Below the pieces are notes generated by a model, which saw only the letters and a program-made list of their open reading frames with translations, did no database searches and was not told the DNA's origin. Both the position numbers and the translations under genes were made by a program. 60,183 nt of DNA from an uncultured Xylophilus sp. (GTDB taxonomy: Bacteria > Pseudomonadota > Gammaproteobacteria > Burkholderiales > Burkholderiaceae_C), in contig CAJYQL010000031.1 of the NCBI GenBank assembly GCA_913776965.1, forward strand, positions 1-60,183. Direction: 5' to 3'. Shown here one piece after another: positions 25,384-35,436 of the stretch (position 1 is its first letter; each line of letters opens with the position of its first letter).

Positions 25384-25788
25384 ATGTCCATGTTCTCGAT
25401 CTTCAGCGTCTCTGGCAGTGCCGTGAGCGCGCAGTCGCAGCGGCTCAACGTGGTGGCCAGCAACCTGGCCAACGTCGAAGCGGTCGCCGGCCCCGACGGC
25501 AAGGAATACAAGGCCCGCCAGGTCGTCTTCCAGACCGTTCCGATGGGCGGCGAAGGGGCCGCCGGCGTCAAGGTCAATGCGATCACCGAGACCCAGACGC
25601 CCGGCCGCAAGGTGCACGACCCGAACAACCCGAGCGCCGACGCGCAGGGGTATGTGACGCATTCGAACGTGAACGCGGTCGAGGAGATGGTCAACATGAT
25701 CTCCGCCTCCCGCGCCTACCAGAACAACGTCGAAGTGATGAATACCGCCAAGACCCTGCTGCTGAAGACGCTGCAGATGGGCCAGTGA
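25384..25788 (+). CDS. flgC: Flagellar proximal rod protein FlgC
   Basis: 134 residues, the usual length. N-terminal SAVSAQSQRLNVVASNLANVEA and C-terminal VEEMVNMISASRAYQNNVEVMNTAKTLLL helices are the family signatures; both ends pack into the rod coiled-coil. The DPNNPSADAQGYV segment before the C-terminal helix is typical. It lies 33 bases after flgB. Confidence 0.96.
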   Translation: MSMFSIFSVSGSAVSAQSQRLNVVASNLANVEAVAGPDGKEYKARQVVFQTVPMGGEGAAGVKVNAITETQTPGRKVHDPNNPSADAQGYVTHSNVNAVEEMVNMISASRAYQNNVEVMNTAKTLLLKTLQMGQ

Positions 25789-25807
25789 CCGACTTCCGAG
25801 GACCGCC

Positions 25808-26503
25808 ATGACCGCCACCACCGCCACCGACGCGCTCACCTCCACCACGGGCTACACCTACACCCGCAAGAGCGAGGCTGCCGGCACCGATGCCAGCGGC
25901 AACACGGTGACCAACCAGAGCGAGGCGCAGGACCGATTCCTGAAGCTCCTCGTCGCGCAGCTGAACAACCAGGATCCGATGAATCCGCTGGACAACGCGC
26001 AGATGACCTCGCAGATCGCGCAGATCAACACCGTCACCGGCATCCAGCAGCTCAATTCCACCGTCACCAGCCTGGCGACGCAGATGGCGGCGATGCAGGG
26101 CATCCAGGCGAGCGCACTGGTCGGCCGCGAGGTGATCACCGAAGGCAAGACGCTGTCGATCGACACCACGGCGAAGAAGGGTACCGGCACTTTCGAGCTG
26201 TCGGGCGACGCGAGCAACGTCAAGGTCGACATCCTGAGCGCGAGCGGGACTGCGCTCGGTACCGTGCCGCTGGGCCGACTGGCGGCGGGACGCCACGAGT
26301 TCGCCTGGGACACCGGCAGCTACGGCGCCAAGGACGGACTGCAGTTCAAGGTGACCGCGACCAGCGGCACCACCCCGGTCGGCACGACATCGCTGGTGCG
26401 CAACAAGGTCGCTTCGATCGGCTCGGACACCGGCGGCGCCCTGACCCTGCAGTTCCAGAACGGCACCTCTGCGCCGTACACCGCCGTCAAGTCGATCCTC
26501 TGA
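25808..26503 (+). CDS. flgD: Hook cap protein FlgD
   Basis: 231 residues. The conserved N-terminal segment (RFLKLLVAQLNNQDPMNPLDNAQMTSQIAQ) needed for export and hook capping is at about 40-70. FlgD and tudor-like domains follow, with LGRLAAGRHEFAWD. FlgD caps the growing hook and is later replaced by FlgK. It lies 19 bases after flgC and before the hook gene. Confidence 0.95.
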   Translation: MTATTATDALTSTTGYTYTRKSEAAGTDASGNTVTNQSEAQDRFLKLLVAQLNNQDPMNPLDNAQMTSQIAQINTVTGIQQLNSTVTSLATQMAAMQGIQASALVGREVITEGKTLSIDTTAKKGTGTFELSGDASNVKVDILSASGTALGTVPLGRLAAGRHEFAWDTGSYGAKDGLQFKVTATSGTTPVGTTSLVRNKVASIGSDTGGALTLQFQNGTSAPYTAVKSIL

Positions 26504-26553
26504 CCGGCACCCGCCCCTCCACACCCCCAAAACGCAGCGCCTAGGAGCACACC

Positions 26554-27774
26554 ATGGGATTCCAGCAAGGTCTTTCCGGCCTGAACGCCGCCAGCCGCGG
26601 CCTCGACGTCATCGGCCACAACATCGCCAATGCCAACACGACCGGCATGAAGTCCTCGCGTGCGGAATTCGCCGAGCTGTACGCCTCCAACCTGGGCACC
26701 GGCGGCGGCGGCAATTCGCCTGGCATCGGGGTGACGACGGCGGCGATCTCGCAGCAGTTCAGCCAGGGCAACCTGAGCACCACCGGCAACGACCTCGACC
26801 TGGCGATCAACGGCGCCGGCTTTTATGCAGTGCAGATGCCCAGCGGGGAGATCAACTACACCCGTGCCGGCACCTTCAAGCTCGACAAGGACGGCAACAT
26901 CGTCACCAATGCCGGTGCCAAGCTCCAAGGCAATCTGTTCGACCCGCAGACCGGCGCGGTCAGCAAGGGCAGCCTGCAGCTGCCCACCGGCAAGGGCATC
27001 CAGGGTCAGGTGACCTCGACCATCACGGCCGTCGCCAACCTGGACACCGAGGCCGTGGTCGCCTCCAGCACCACCCCTCCGACGCCGGTGACCAAGTACG
27101 GTACGTCGCTCACCGTCTACGACACCCAGGGCGCGGCCATCCCGGTGGGCCTGTACTTCCAGAAGACGGCAGCCAATACCTGGGACGTGTTCGCCGACTA
27201 TCCGAACGGCAGCAGCACCGGCACCATGGGCACCGCGCTCGGGTCGATCGCGTTCGATTCCGCCGGCAAGCTGACCAGCGGCTCACCCATGACCCTCACC
27301 GGCGTGACCGTGCCCGGCGGGGCCACGGCTGCATTCGACGTCGCGCTCAACCTCGACGGCATGACCCAGAACGCCAGTTCGTTCTACGTCTCCACGCTCA
27401 AGCAGAACGGCTACGCCCCCGGCGAGCTGACCGGCGTGAAGATCGAGGAGGACGGCATCATCACCGCCCGCTATTCCAACGGCGAAACCCAGGCGGCCGG
27501 CCAGATCGTGCTGGCCAACTTCCGGAACGTGCAGGGCCTGGAGCCGACCAGCGGCACCTACTGGAAGGAGACGGCGGCGTCCGGCGCGCCGCTGAAGAAC
27601 ACGCCGGCATCCGGCAACTTCGGCAAGATCGCCTCGGGCACGCTGGAAGACTCCAACGTCGACCTGACCGCCGAGCTGGTGAACATGATGACGGCGCAAC
27701 GCGCCTACCAGGCGAATGCGCAGACGATCAAGACGCAGGACCAGGTGATGTCCACCCTGGTCAACATGCGCTGA
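26554..27774 (+). CDS. flgE: Flagellar hook protein FlgE
   Basis: 406 residues. GLSGLNAASRGLDVIGHNIANANTTGMK is the N-terminal rod/hook signature, and DLTAELVNMMTAQRAYQANAQTIKTQDQVM the C-terminal one. The central D1/D2 region is Thr/Gly-rich and surface-exposed. FlgE polymerises into the flexible hook. The length matches E. coli FlgE. A 50-base gap after flgD contains AGGAG close to the start. Confidence 0.97.
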   Translation: MGFQQGLSGLNAASRGLDVIGHNIANANTTGMKSSRAEFAELYASNLGTGGGGNSPGIGVTTAAISQQFSQGNLSTTGNDLDLAINGAGFYAVQMPSGEINYTRAGTFKLDKDGNIVTNAGAKLQGNLFDPQTGAVSKGSLQLPTGKGIQGQVTSTITAVANLDTEAVVASSTTPPTPVTKYGTSLTVYDTQGAAIPVGLYFQKTAANTWDVFADYPNGSSTGTMGTALGSIAFDSAGKLTSGSPMTLTGVTVPGGATAAFDVALNLDGMTQNASSFYVSTLKQNGYAPGELTGVKIEEDGIITARYSNGETQAAGQIVLANFRNVQGLEPTSGTYWKETAASGAPLKNTPASGNFGKIASGTLEDSNVDLTAELVNMMTAQRAYQANAQTIKTQDQVMSTLVNMR

Positions 27775-27796
27775 TCGCCGCCGGGAGCCCTGAGCC

Positions 27797-28534
27797 ATGG
27801 ACCGCCTGATCTACACCTCGATGACCGGTGCCGGTGCCGCGCAGGCGCGGCAGGCGGTGCTGGCCAACAACCTGGCGAACGCCTCGACCAACGGTTTCCG
27901 CGCGGAGTTCTCCACCTTCCGCTCGGTGCCGGTGCGCGGCGACGGCGCCACCACCCGGGTGTTCGCCTCCGAGGCGACCGCCGGCCACGACAACACGCCC
28001 GGCATGCCCCAGCGCACCGACCGTCCGCTCGACGCGATGGCGCAGGGCAACGCCTGGTTCGCCGTGCAGGGGCTCGACGGCACTGAGGCCTACACCCGCA
28101 ACGGCGGCATGGAGGTCACGGCGCAGGGCACGCTGATCAACAGCGTCGGCCTGACCGTGCTGTCGGCCGACGGGGCACCGATCGACGTGCCGCCCGGCTC
28201 CCAGATCACGCTCGCGCTCGACGGCACGATCACCGGCAAGGTCGAGGGCCAGCCGCCGGCCACGCTCGGCCGCATCAAGATGGTCACGCCCACGGCCGAG
28301 GACCCGCTGCGCCGCAGCGAGGACGGCCTGTTCCGCACCGCCAACCGCGAGCCGCTGCCGGCCGATGCCACCGCCCGCCTGCAGACCGGCGCGGTTGAAG
28401 GCTCCAACGTCAACTCCGTCGCGACCATGGTCGCGATGATCGAAGCCGCCCGGCAGTTCGACTCGCAGGCCCGGCTGATGCAGGCCGCGGAAAGCGACGA
28501 CAAGGCGGCGGCCCAGCTGCTGTCCATCGGCTGA
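27797..28534 (+). CDS. flgF: Flagellar proximal rod protein FlgF
   Basis: 245 residues. It opens [31 protein letters not shown], the FlgF form of the rod signature. [12 protein letters not shown] and the terminal [22 protein letters not shown] helix complete the family pattern. It forms the rod segment below FlgG. The gene lies 22 bases after flgE. Confidence 0.96.
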   Translation: MDRLIYTSMTGAGAAQARQAVLANNLANASTNGFRAEFSTFRSVPVRGDGATTRVFASEATAGHDNTPGMPQRTDRPLDAMAQGNAWFAVQGLDGTEAYTRNGGMEVTAQGTLINSVGLTVLSADGAPIDVPPGSQITLALDGTITGKVEGQPPATLGRIKMVTPTAEDPLRRSEDGLFRTANREPLPADATARLQTGAVEGSNVNSVATMVAMIEAARQFDSQARLMQAAESDDKAAAQLLSIG

Positions 28535-28560
28535 CCGGCTCCCTCCGCAGAAAGCGCACC

Positions 28561-29343
28561 ATGATCAATTCGCTCTGGATCTCGAAGACCGGCATGGAAG
28601 CCCAGCAGACCCAGCTGGACATCATTTCCAACAACCTGGCCAACGTCTCGACCAACGGCTTCAAGCGGGCGACGGCCGTGTTCGAAGACCTGATGTACCA
28701 GAACCTGCGGCAGGTGGGTGCCAACAGCACCGAGCAGAACCAGCTGCCGACCGGCCTGCAGGTGGGCCTGGGCGTGCGCACGGTCGCCACCTCGCGCTCC
28801 TTCGCGCAGGGCAGCCTGCAGCAGTCGGGCAACGTGCTCGACGTGGCGATCAAGGGCAACGGCTTTTTCCAGGTCACGATGCCCGACGGCACGCTCGGCT
28901 ACACCCGCGACGGCTCGTTCCAGGTCGATGCCCAGGGCCGGCTGGTCACCTCGAACGGTCTGCCGATCGCCAACGGCGTGACCGTGCCTCCCAACGCGCA
29001 GAGCATCACCATCTCGGCCGAAGGCGCGGTGGCGGTGGTGCTGCCAGGCAACGTGGCGCCCCAGCAGATCGGCACGATCGCGCTGACCAACTTCGTGAAC
29101 CCGGCCGGCCTGGAGCCGCGCGGCCAGAACCTCTACAGCGAGACCGCGGCGTCCGGCCAGCCGCAGGGCGGCACGCCGGGCACCAACGGGCTGGGCTCGC
29201 TGTCGCAGGGCTTCGTGGAAACCTCTAACGTCAACGTGGTGCAGGAACTGGTCACGATGATCCAGACCCAGCGGGCCTACGAGATGAACTCCAAGGCCGT
29301 GCAGACCTCCGACCAGATGCTGCAGAAGCTCGCCCAGCTGTAG
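28561..29343 (+). CDS. flgG: Flagellar distal rod protein FlgG
   Basis: 260 residues, exactly the common family length. [36 protein letters not shown] and the C-terminal [27 protein letters not shown] are strongly conserved. It forms the distal rod inside the P- and L-rings, which are encoded just downstream by flgI and flgH. Confidence 0.97.
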   Translation: MINSLWISKTGMEAQQTQLDIISNNLANVSTNGFKRATAVFEDLMYQNLRQVGANSTEQNQLPTGLQVGLGVRTVATSRSFAQGSLQQSGNVLDVAIKGNGFFQVTMPDGTLGYTRDGSFQVDAQGRLVTSNGLPIANGVTVPPNAQSITISAEGAVAVVLPGNVAPQQIGTIALTNFVNPAGLEPRGQNLYSETAASGQPQGGTPGTNGLGSLSQGFVETSNVNVVQELVTMIQTQRAYEMNSKAVQTSDQMLQKLAQL

Positions 29344-29360
29344 CCATAGGCCCATCCCGT

Positions 29361-29392
29361 GGCGGCCCTGGGGCCGCCTTCCCCTCGAGGGG
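29361..29392 (+). terminator. Tandem GC hairpins between flgG and flgH
   Basis: GGCGGCC (29361-29367) pairs with GGCCGCC (29372-29378), followed at once by the palindrome CCCCTCGAGGGG (29381-29392). There is no T-run, so attenuation or transcript stabilisation inside the operon is likelier than full termination. Confidence 0.4.
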
Positions 29393-29424
29393 CGGCCGCA
29401 TGCAGGCCGCATCCGGAGAAACGT

Positions 29425-30120
29425 ATGAACGCCCGTACCGCAACCGTCCTGCGCACCCTGCTTTCCGCCGCCGCCCTGCTGCTGGCCGGCTGCGAGACGC
29501 TCCAGCCCCGGCCCCAGGTCGACATGCCGGCGACCACGCCGCCGCCGATGACCTACGCACCGCTGCCGGCCACGACGCCGACCGGCGGCCTGTTCCGCAC
29601 CGCCAGCTACCGCCCGGCCTTCGAGGACCGGCGTGCGCGTCTGGTCGGCGACACGGTGACCATCACCATCGTCGAGAACGTCAGCGCGAGCCAGAAGTCC
29701 ACCTCGACGGTCGACCGCAGCGGCAGCGTGAAGGCGGGTATCACGGCCCTGCCCTTCTTCGGCGCGGCCTCGCTCGGCGCCAAGACCAACATCGGCGCGT
29801 CGGATGCCAACAGCTTCTCGGGCAAGGGCGGCACCGAGAGCGCCAACACCTTCTCCGGCGCGATCACCGCCACCGTGATCCAGGTGCTGCCCAACGGGCA
29901 TCTGGTCGTAACAGGCGAGAAGCAGATCGGCGTGAACCAGAACGTGGACGTGCTGCGCTTCTCGGGCACCGTCGATCCGCGTGCGATCCAGGCCAACAGC
30001 ATCGTCTCGTCGACCCAGGTGGCCAACGTGCGCATCGAGTCGCGGGGCCGCGGCCAGCAGGACGAAGCCCAGACAATTGGCTGGCTTTCCCGCTTCTTTC
30101 TGACCGTTCTGCCGTTCTGA
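29425..30120 (+). CDS. flgH: Flagellar L-ring lipoprotein FlgH
   Basis: 231 residues. The signal peptide ends in a lipobox LLLAGC, with the Cys near residue 24 lipidated. The mature protein has GDTVTITIVENVSASQKS and the conserved QVLPNGHLVVTGEKQIGVN and VDPRAIQANSIVSS segments. It forms the outer-membrane ring around the rod. ATG 29425 has GGAG 6 bases upstream. The upstream extension of the frame holds no signal peptide and is rejected. Confidence 0.96.
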   Translation: MNARTATVLRTLLSAAALLLAGCETLQPRPQVDMPATTPPPMTYAPLPATTPTGGLFRTASYRPAFEDRRARLVGDTVTITIVENVSASQKSTSTVDRSGSVKAGITALPFFGAASLGAKTNIGASDANSFSGKGGTESANTFSGAITATVIQVLPNGHLVVTGEKQIGVNQNVDVLRFSGTVDPRAIQANSIVSSTQVANVRIESRGRGQQDEAQTIGWLSRFFLTVLPF

Positions 30121-30140
30121 GTCCTCGCAGAATCGGTGCC

Positions 30141-31277
30141 ATGACCACCGTTCTGCGTTTCCTGTCTTCCGGATGCCTCCGCGGCGCTGCCGCGCTGCTG
30201 CTCACGCTGGCCGCCATCGCGCCGGCCCAGGCGATGCGCATCAAGGAAGTGGCGGCGGTCCAGGGCGTGCGCACCAACCAGCTGACCGGCTACGGCTTGG
30301 TGGTCGGTCTCGACGGCACCGGCGACCAGACGACGCAGATGCCGTTCACGACGCAGAGCCTGTCGAACTACCTGCAGCAGCTCGGCATCACCCTGCCGGC
30401 GGCGACCGCCTCGCAGCTCCAGCTGAAGAACGTGGCGGCGGTGATCGTCACCGCCCAGCTCCCCGCCTTCGCCCAGCCCGGCCAGGCGATCGACGTCAAC
30501 GTGTCGTCGATGGGCAATGCCAAGTCGCTCAAGGGCGGCACCCTCATCACCACCCCGCTGCGCGGCGTGGACGGCGAGATCTACGCGCTGGCCCAGGGCA
30601 ACGTCGCGGTCGGCGGTGCCGGCGCCGCCGCCGGCGGCAGCAAGGTCCAGATCAACCACCTGAGCGCGGGCCGCATTCCCGCCGGCGGCCAGGTCGAACG
30701 TGCCGTCGCGACACCGCTGCAGGAAGGCGACTCGATCAACCTGGGCCTGAACGCCTCGGACTTCCAGACCGCCCGGCGGGTCGCCGACGTGATCAACCGC
30801 CGCATGGGCAGCGGCCTGGCCCGTGCGCTCGACGGCCGCACGGTGCAGGTCCAGGCACCGACCGACCCCAGCGCCCGCGTCAATTTCATCGCCGATCTGG
30901 AAGAGCTGCCGCTGGAGATCGCCGCACCGGCGGCCCGCGTGGTGATCAACGCGCGTACCGGCTCGATCGTGCTCAACCAGGCGGTCACGCTCGGCCCCTG
31001 CGCGATCGCCCACGGCAACCTGTCGATCACGATCAGCTCCACGCCCGTCATCAGCCAGCCCGCGCCGTTCAGCGGCGGCCAGACGGTGGTGGCGCAGAAG
31101 AGCGACATCGCGATCAAGCAGGAGCCCGGCATCCTGATGCAGGTGCCGGCCTCGCCGCAGCTCGCCGACGTGGTGCGGGCCCTGAATGCGCTGGGCGCCA
31201 CGCCGCAGGACCTGCTCGCCATCCTGCAGGCGATCAAGGCCGCCGGTGCCCTGAATGCCGAACTGGAAGTGATCTGA
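30141..31277 (+). CDS. flgI: Flagellar P-ring protein FlgI
   Basis: 378 residues with a Sec signal (LLLTLAAIAPAQA). Family motifs follow: QGVRTNQLTGYGLVVGLDGTGDQ, then MPFTTQSLSNYLQQLGI, and near the end LADVVRALNALGATPQDLLAIL. It forms the periplasmic ring in the peptidoglycan layer, helped by FlgA. ATG 30141 is chosen because the longer frame runs through flgH in another phase. Confidence 0.97.
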   Translation: MTTVLRFLSSGCLRGAAALLLTLAAIAPAQAMRIKEVAAVQGVRTNQLTGYGLVVGLDGTGDQTTQMPFTTQSLSNYLQQLGITLPAATASQLQLKNVAAVIVTAQLPAFAQPGQAIDVNVSSMGNAKSLKGGTLITTPLRGVDGEIYALAQGNVAVGGAGAAAGGSKVQINHLSAGRIPAGGQVERAVATPLQEGDSINLGLNASDFQTARRVADVINRRMGSGLARALDGRTVQVQAPTDPSARVNFIADLEELPLEIAAPAARVVINARTGSIVLNQAVTLGPCAIAHGNLSITISSTPVISQPAPFSGGQTVVAQKSDIAIKQEPGILMQVPASPQLADVVRALNALGATPQDLLAILQAIKAAGALNAELEVI

Positions 31278-31293
31278 CCGCCGGAGCGACGCC

Positions 31294-32166
31294 ATGGCCA
31301 TCCAGCAACTCCCTTCGTCCACCAACGCCCTGGCGGCCGACGCCCGCACGCTCAACAACCTGAAGCTGCAGGCCGGCAGCAGCGATCCGGCGGCCACCAA
31401 GGAAGCGGCCAAGCAGTTCGAGTCGCTCTTCATGCGCGAGCTGATGAAGACGATGCGCCAGGCCACGATGAAGTCCGGCATGAACGACAGCGCCGGCGAG
31501 AACATGGCGACCGACCTGCTGGACCAGCAGTTCGCGGTGCAGATGTCCGGCATGCCGGGCGGCCTGTCCGACCTGATCGCCAAGCAGCTGTCGAACCAGA
31601 CCACCACTACCCTCGACGCGCCCAAGACCGCCCTGCCCTCGACCCTGTCGCTCGCCCGCACGCCGGCGGCCGCACCGGCGGCGCCGACCGGCAGCCCCTC
31701 GGGCGACTTCGTGCAGCAGCAGCGCGAAGCGGCCGAGAAGGTCAGCCAGGAGAGCGGCATCCCCGCCTCCTTCATGCTCGGCCAGGCCGGCCACGAGACT
31801 GGCTGGGGCCGCTTCCAGATCAAGATGAAGGGCGGCGATCCGTCGTACAACCTGTTCGGCATCAAGGCAGGCGCCGGCTGGACCGGCAAGGTGGCCGAGG
31901 TGACCACGACCGAATACATCAACGGCACGCCACGCAAGGTGACGGCGAAGTTCCGCGCCTACGACTCGTTCGAGGACTCCTTCCGCGACTACGCCCGGCT
32001 GATCAACGAGAACCCGCGCTACGCCACCGCCCGGCAGAACACCGGATCGGCCCAGGCCTATGCGACCGAACTGAAGCGGGCTGGCTATGCGACCGACCCC
32101 GCTTATGCGTCCAAGCTGAGCCGCGCGATCGCCAGCGCTGCGCAGTGGCAGCAGCGCAACATCTGA
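31294..32166 (+). CDS. flgJ: Flagellar rod-cap/peptidoglycan hydrolase FlgJ
   Basis: 290 residues in two parts. The N-terminal rod-binding domain (KEAAKQFESLFMRELMKTMR) caps the growing rod. The C-terminal glucosaminidase domain, from about 140, has catalytic E168 in GQAGHETGWGR and the NLFGIKAG motif. It opens the cell wall so the rod can cross. The dual-domain form is typical of beta- and gammaproteobacteria. It lies 16 bases after flgI. Confidence 0.96.
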   Translation: MAIQQLPSSTNALAADARTLNNLKLQAGSSDPAATKEAAKQFESLFMRELMKTMRQATMKSGMNDSAGENMATDLLDQQFAVQMSGMPGGLSDLIAKQLSNQTTTTLDAPKTALPSTLSLARTPAAAPAAPTGSPSGDFVQQQREAAEKVSQESGIPASFMLGQAGHETGWGRFQIKMKGGDPSYNLFGIKAGAGWTGKVAEVTTTEYINGTPRKVTAKFRAYDSFEDSFRDYARLINENPRYATARQNTGSAQAYATELKRAGYATDPAYASKLSRAIASAAQWQQRNI

Positions 32167-32176
32167 GCGCAGGGTC

Positions 32177-34147
32177 ATGGGTCTGCTCAACGTCGGCGTC
32201 CGCTCGCTGCTGGCCAACCAGGCCGCGCTGCAGACGATCGGCCACAACATCTCCAACGTCAACACGGCGGGTTACTCCCGCCAGGGCGTGCTGCTGGAGA
32301 CCTCGGGCAGCCAGTACACCGGCGGCGGCTACATCGGACGCGGCGTCACCGTCGCCAACGTGCTGCGCAGCCACAGCGACTTCCTCACCCGACAGGCGAC
32401 GCTCGCTGCCTCGGCCGCCGCGTCGGACCAGGCCCGCGCGTCGCGGCTGACGCAGCTGGAAGACATCTTCCCCGGCGGCGCGAGCGGCCTGGGCGCGGCG
32501 GTGACCGACATGCTCAACGCCTTCACCGACGTGGGTACCGCGCCGACCGACCTGACCGCGCGTGCGGTGGTGCTGACGCGGGCGCAGGAGATGTCGAGCC
32601 GCTTCAACGGTGCGGCCACCCGGCTCAACGAGCTGCAGACCGGCACCCGCCAGCAGCTCGAGGATGCGGTCACGGCCGCCAACGGGCTGCTGCAGCGCAT
32701 CGCCAAGGTCAACGACCAGATCGCGCTGGCAGCCGGACAGAACCAGGCACCCAACGACCTGCTCGACCAGCGCGAGACGCTGATCAAGGACCTCAACCGC
32801 TACGTGCAGACCACCCAGGTCGCCGCCGACGACGGCACTACCGGCGTGTTCATCGGCAGCCAGCCGGTGGTGCTCGGCATCGCGACCGCCACGCTGTCGC
32901 TGGTGCGCGACCCCGGCGGCGACCCGTCCAGGGTGAACATCGCCATCGGCCGTGCCGGCGCGGTCACCCACATGGACGAGAACGGCCTGAACGGCGGCGA
33001 GATGGCCGGTCTGCTCAAGGTGCACAACGGCGACATCCCGGAAGCGCGCAACATGCTCGGCCGGATCGCGCTGGCGACCACCACGTCGGTCAATGCCCAG
33101 CACGCCGTCGGCCTGAACCTCGACGGCACCAGCGGCGGCAATTTCTTCAAGCCGCAGACGTTGGCCGACGGCTACAAGGCTGCGGCCAATACCGGTACGG
33201 CGACGGTCCAGGTGGCGGTGGCCGATGCCAGCCTGATGGCGGCATCGGACTACCAGGTGCGCTTCACCTCCGGCACCGCGGGGGAAATCGTGCGGCTGTC
33301 CGACGGCAAGGTCACCGCGATGGGCAGCGTGCCGGGCGCGACGGTGGTGGACGGCCTCACCTTCACCGCGTCGGCCGGCGCGAATGCCAACGACAGCTTC
33401 GTCGTCAAGCCGTTCGCGCTGGCGGCGACGCAGATCGGCACGCTGTTGACCTCGCCGCGCGAACTCGCGGTCGGCAACCCGGCCGTGGTCTCCGCCGCGC
33501 CCGACAACCAGGGCACCGTCGGTGTATCCGGCTTCACCGTCACGCCGCAGTTCTCCGGCCCGGCCGCGGACGTGGTGATCACCTTCGACACCCCGACCAG
33601 CTACACCGTCACCCAGCCGCCCGCCGCACCCGGCGCCAGCCAGCCCTACACGGCCGGCGGCACCATCGCGCTGAACGGCTGGCAGCTCACGCTCAAGGGC
33701 ACGCCCAAGGCGGGCGACCTGCTGGTGGTGCAGGCCAACGACAGCAGCATCGCCACGCCGACCCGGGCGGCGGCCGGCTGGCCGACGACCCCGACCGCCA
33801 CCCCGGTGGCGACCATCGGCGGCCCGATCAAGACCACCGCCGGCAACGCCGACGCGCTGGCCAACCTGCGTGATCAGACGATGTTCGACGGCTCGCCGCT
33901 GTCGGATGGCTATGCGGGGCTGATGTCGCAGATCGGCGTACGGGTACAGAGCGCCAGCTACAACGCCGGCGTGTCGCAGTCGATCCTCGGCAGCGCGCAG
34001 GGCGACGAGGCGGCGGTCAGCGGCGTGAACCTCGACGAGGAGGCCGCCAAGCTGCTGCAGTACCAGCAGGCCTACCAGGCCTCGGCCAAGATGATCCAGA
34101 TCGCCCAGGGCATCTTCGATTCGGTGATCGCAGCGATCGCCCGCTGA
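32177..34147 (+). CDS. flgK: Hook-filament junction protein FlgK (HAP1)
   Basis: 656 residues. The N-terminus has the rod/hook signature (LQTIGHNISNVNTAGYSRQG), the next helices include LNELQTGTRQQLEDAV, and the C-terminus is VSGVNLDEEAAKLLQYQQAYQASAKMIQ. The central region is Thr/Ala-rich and about 100 residues longer than in E. coli. It joins hook to filament and is a probable cargo of the FlgN-like chaperone. It lies 10 bases after flgJ. Confidence 0.96.
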   Translation: MGLLNVGVRSLLANQAALQTIGHNISNVNTAGYSRQGVLLETSGSQYTGGGYIGRGVTVANVLRSHSDFLTRQATLAASAAASDQARASRLTQLEDIFPGGASGLGAAVTDMLNAFTDVGTAPTDLTARAVVLTRAQEMSSRFNGAATRLNELQTGTRQQLEDAVTAANGLLQRIAKVNDQIALAAGQNQAPNDLLDQRETLIKDLNRYVQTTQVAADDGTTGVFIGSQPVVLGIATATLSLVRDPGGDPSRVNIAIGRAGAVTHMDENGLNGGEMAGLLKVHNGDIPEARNMLGRIALATTTSVNAQHAVGLNLDGTSGGNFFKPQTLADGYKAAANTGTATVQVAVADASLMAASDYQVRFTSGTAGEIVRLSDGKVTAMGSVPGATVVDGLTFTASAGANANDSFVVKPFALAATQIGTLLTSPRELAVGNPAVVSAAPDNQGTVGVSGFTVTPQFSGPAADVVITFDTPTSYTVTQPPAAPGASQPYTAGGTIALNGWQLTLKGTPKAGDLLVVQANDSSIATPTRAAAGWPTTPTATPVATIGGPIKTTAGNADALANLRDQTMFDGSPLSDGYAGLMSQIGVRVQSASYNAGVSQSILGSAQGDEAAVSGVNLDEEAAKLLQYQQAYQASAKMIQIAQGIFDSVIAAIAR

Positions 34148-34176
34148 CGCCACCGCACGCAGGAGCACGCATTCCC

Positions 34177-35382
34177 ATGTCCTACGCCAACCGCCTCGGC
34201 AGCGCCACCACCTACGCGAGCGCGATCCAGAACATTGCGCGCCGGCAGGTCGAGCTCGCCGGCCTGCAGGAGAACATGACCTCCGGCAAGCGGGTCAACC
34301 GCGCGAGCGACGATCCGACCTCGGCCGCGCAGGCCGAACGCGCCACTACCCGCATCGCCCGCATCGCCGCCGACCAGCGGGCACTGGCCGCGCAGCGCGA
34401 CACGATGGCGCTGGCGGAATCGACGCTGGGCGACGCCCACTCCGCGCTGCAGGATTTCCGCACGCTGGTGGTCAATGCCGGCAACGGCACCCTGACGCCC
34501 ACCGACCGCGCCAGCATCGCGCAGCGGTTGACGGCGCTGCGCGAGCAGATCTACGGCTATGCCAACCAGCAGGACAGCAACGGCGTGCCGCTCTACGGCG
34601 GACTCGGCGCTGCCGACACCGCGTTCTCCAACACCGACCCGGTGCAGTTCCAGGGCCTGGGCGGCCAGCGCACCGGCGGCAATGTCTCGGTCGCGCCGAC
34701 CATCGACGGCCAGGCCGCCTTCATGAACGTGCCCACCGGCAACGGCGTCTTCACCGTGGCCACCGGCGCGGCCAACACCGGTACCGCCTGGGCCGATGCC
34801 GGCACGGTGACCAACCCGACCGCGGTAACCGGCCACGACTACAGCATCGCCTTCGCGGTGGACGCCACCACCGGTGCCACCACCTACACCGTCACCGACA
34901 CGACCGTCGGCACCACCACGCCCGCCGCGGCGTACAAGGAAGGCGCGGCGATCGTGTTCGATGGTCAGTCCCTGGTGGTCAAGGGCAAGCCAGCGAACGG
35001 CGACAGCCTTGCCGTCGCGCCCAGCGACCGCAGCGACGTGTTCAAGGTCATGGACCAGGCGATCGCCGACATCACCGCCGCGAAGACCACGACCGGCGCG
35101 CTGCCGACCCAGCTCGCGCAGTCGCTCGCCCAGATCGATGCCGGGCTCGCGCGGCTGCAGACGGCCCGCGGCCATGCGGGCAACGTGCTCAACCAGGTCG
35201 ACCGCATCAGCGACGGCCAGGAGGCGCGCAGCACGCAGCTCGAAGGCGAGCGCTCCGCGGCGGAGGACCTCGATATGATCCGGGCGATCTCCGATTTCCA
35301 GAACCGGCAGACCGGTTATTCGGCGGCGCTCAGTTCGTACGCGCAGATCCAGAAGCTGTCGCTGTTCACCTTCATCGGCTAG
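34177..35382 (+). CDS. flgL: Hook-filament junction protein FlgL (HAP3)
   Basis: 401 residues. The N-terminal flagellin-like helices (QNIARRQVELAGLQENMTSG, then RASDDPTSAAQAER) and C-terminal LEGERSAAEDLDMIRAISDFQNRQTGY fit FlgL. The central Thr-rich insert resembles that of FlgK. It forms the ring between FlgK and the filament. It is the last structural gene of the flgB-flgL row; no strong terminator is visible behind it. Confidence 0.95.
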   Translation: MSYANRLGSATTYASAIQNIARRQVELAGLQENMTSGKRVNRASDDPTSAAQAERATTRIARIAADQRALAAQRDTMALAESTLGDAHSALQDFRTLVVNAGNGTLTPTDRASIAQRLTALREQIYGYANQQDSNGVPLYGGLGAADTAFSNTDPVQFQGLGGQRTGGNVSVAPTIDGQAAFMNVPTGNGVFTVATGAANTGTAWADAGTVTNPTAVTGHDYSIAFAVDATTGATTYTVTDTTVGTTTPAAAYKEGAAIVFDGQSLVVKGKPANGDSLAVAPSDRSDVFKVMDQAIADITAAKTTTGALPTQLAQSLAQIDAGLARLQTARGHAGNVLNQVDRISDGQEARSTQLEGERSAAEDLDMIRAISDFQNRQTGYSAALSSYAQIQKLSLFTFIG

Positions 35383-35436
35383 GGCTTCCGTACTTTCCCC
35401 GGCGCGGAGCGCCCACCGCTCGGGCACCATCGCAGC

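Noticed and set aside
29361-29392. Hairpins as the end of the flg operon
   Set aside because: No T-run and flgH follows directly in the conserved order, so a full operon break is unlikely.
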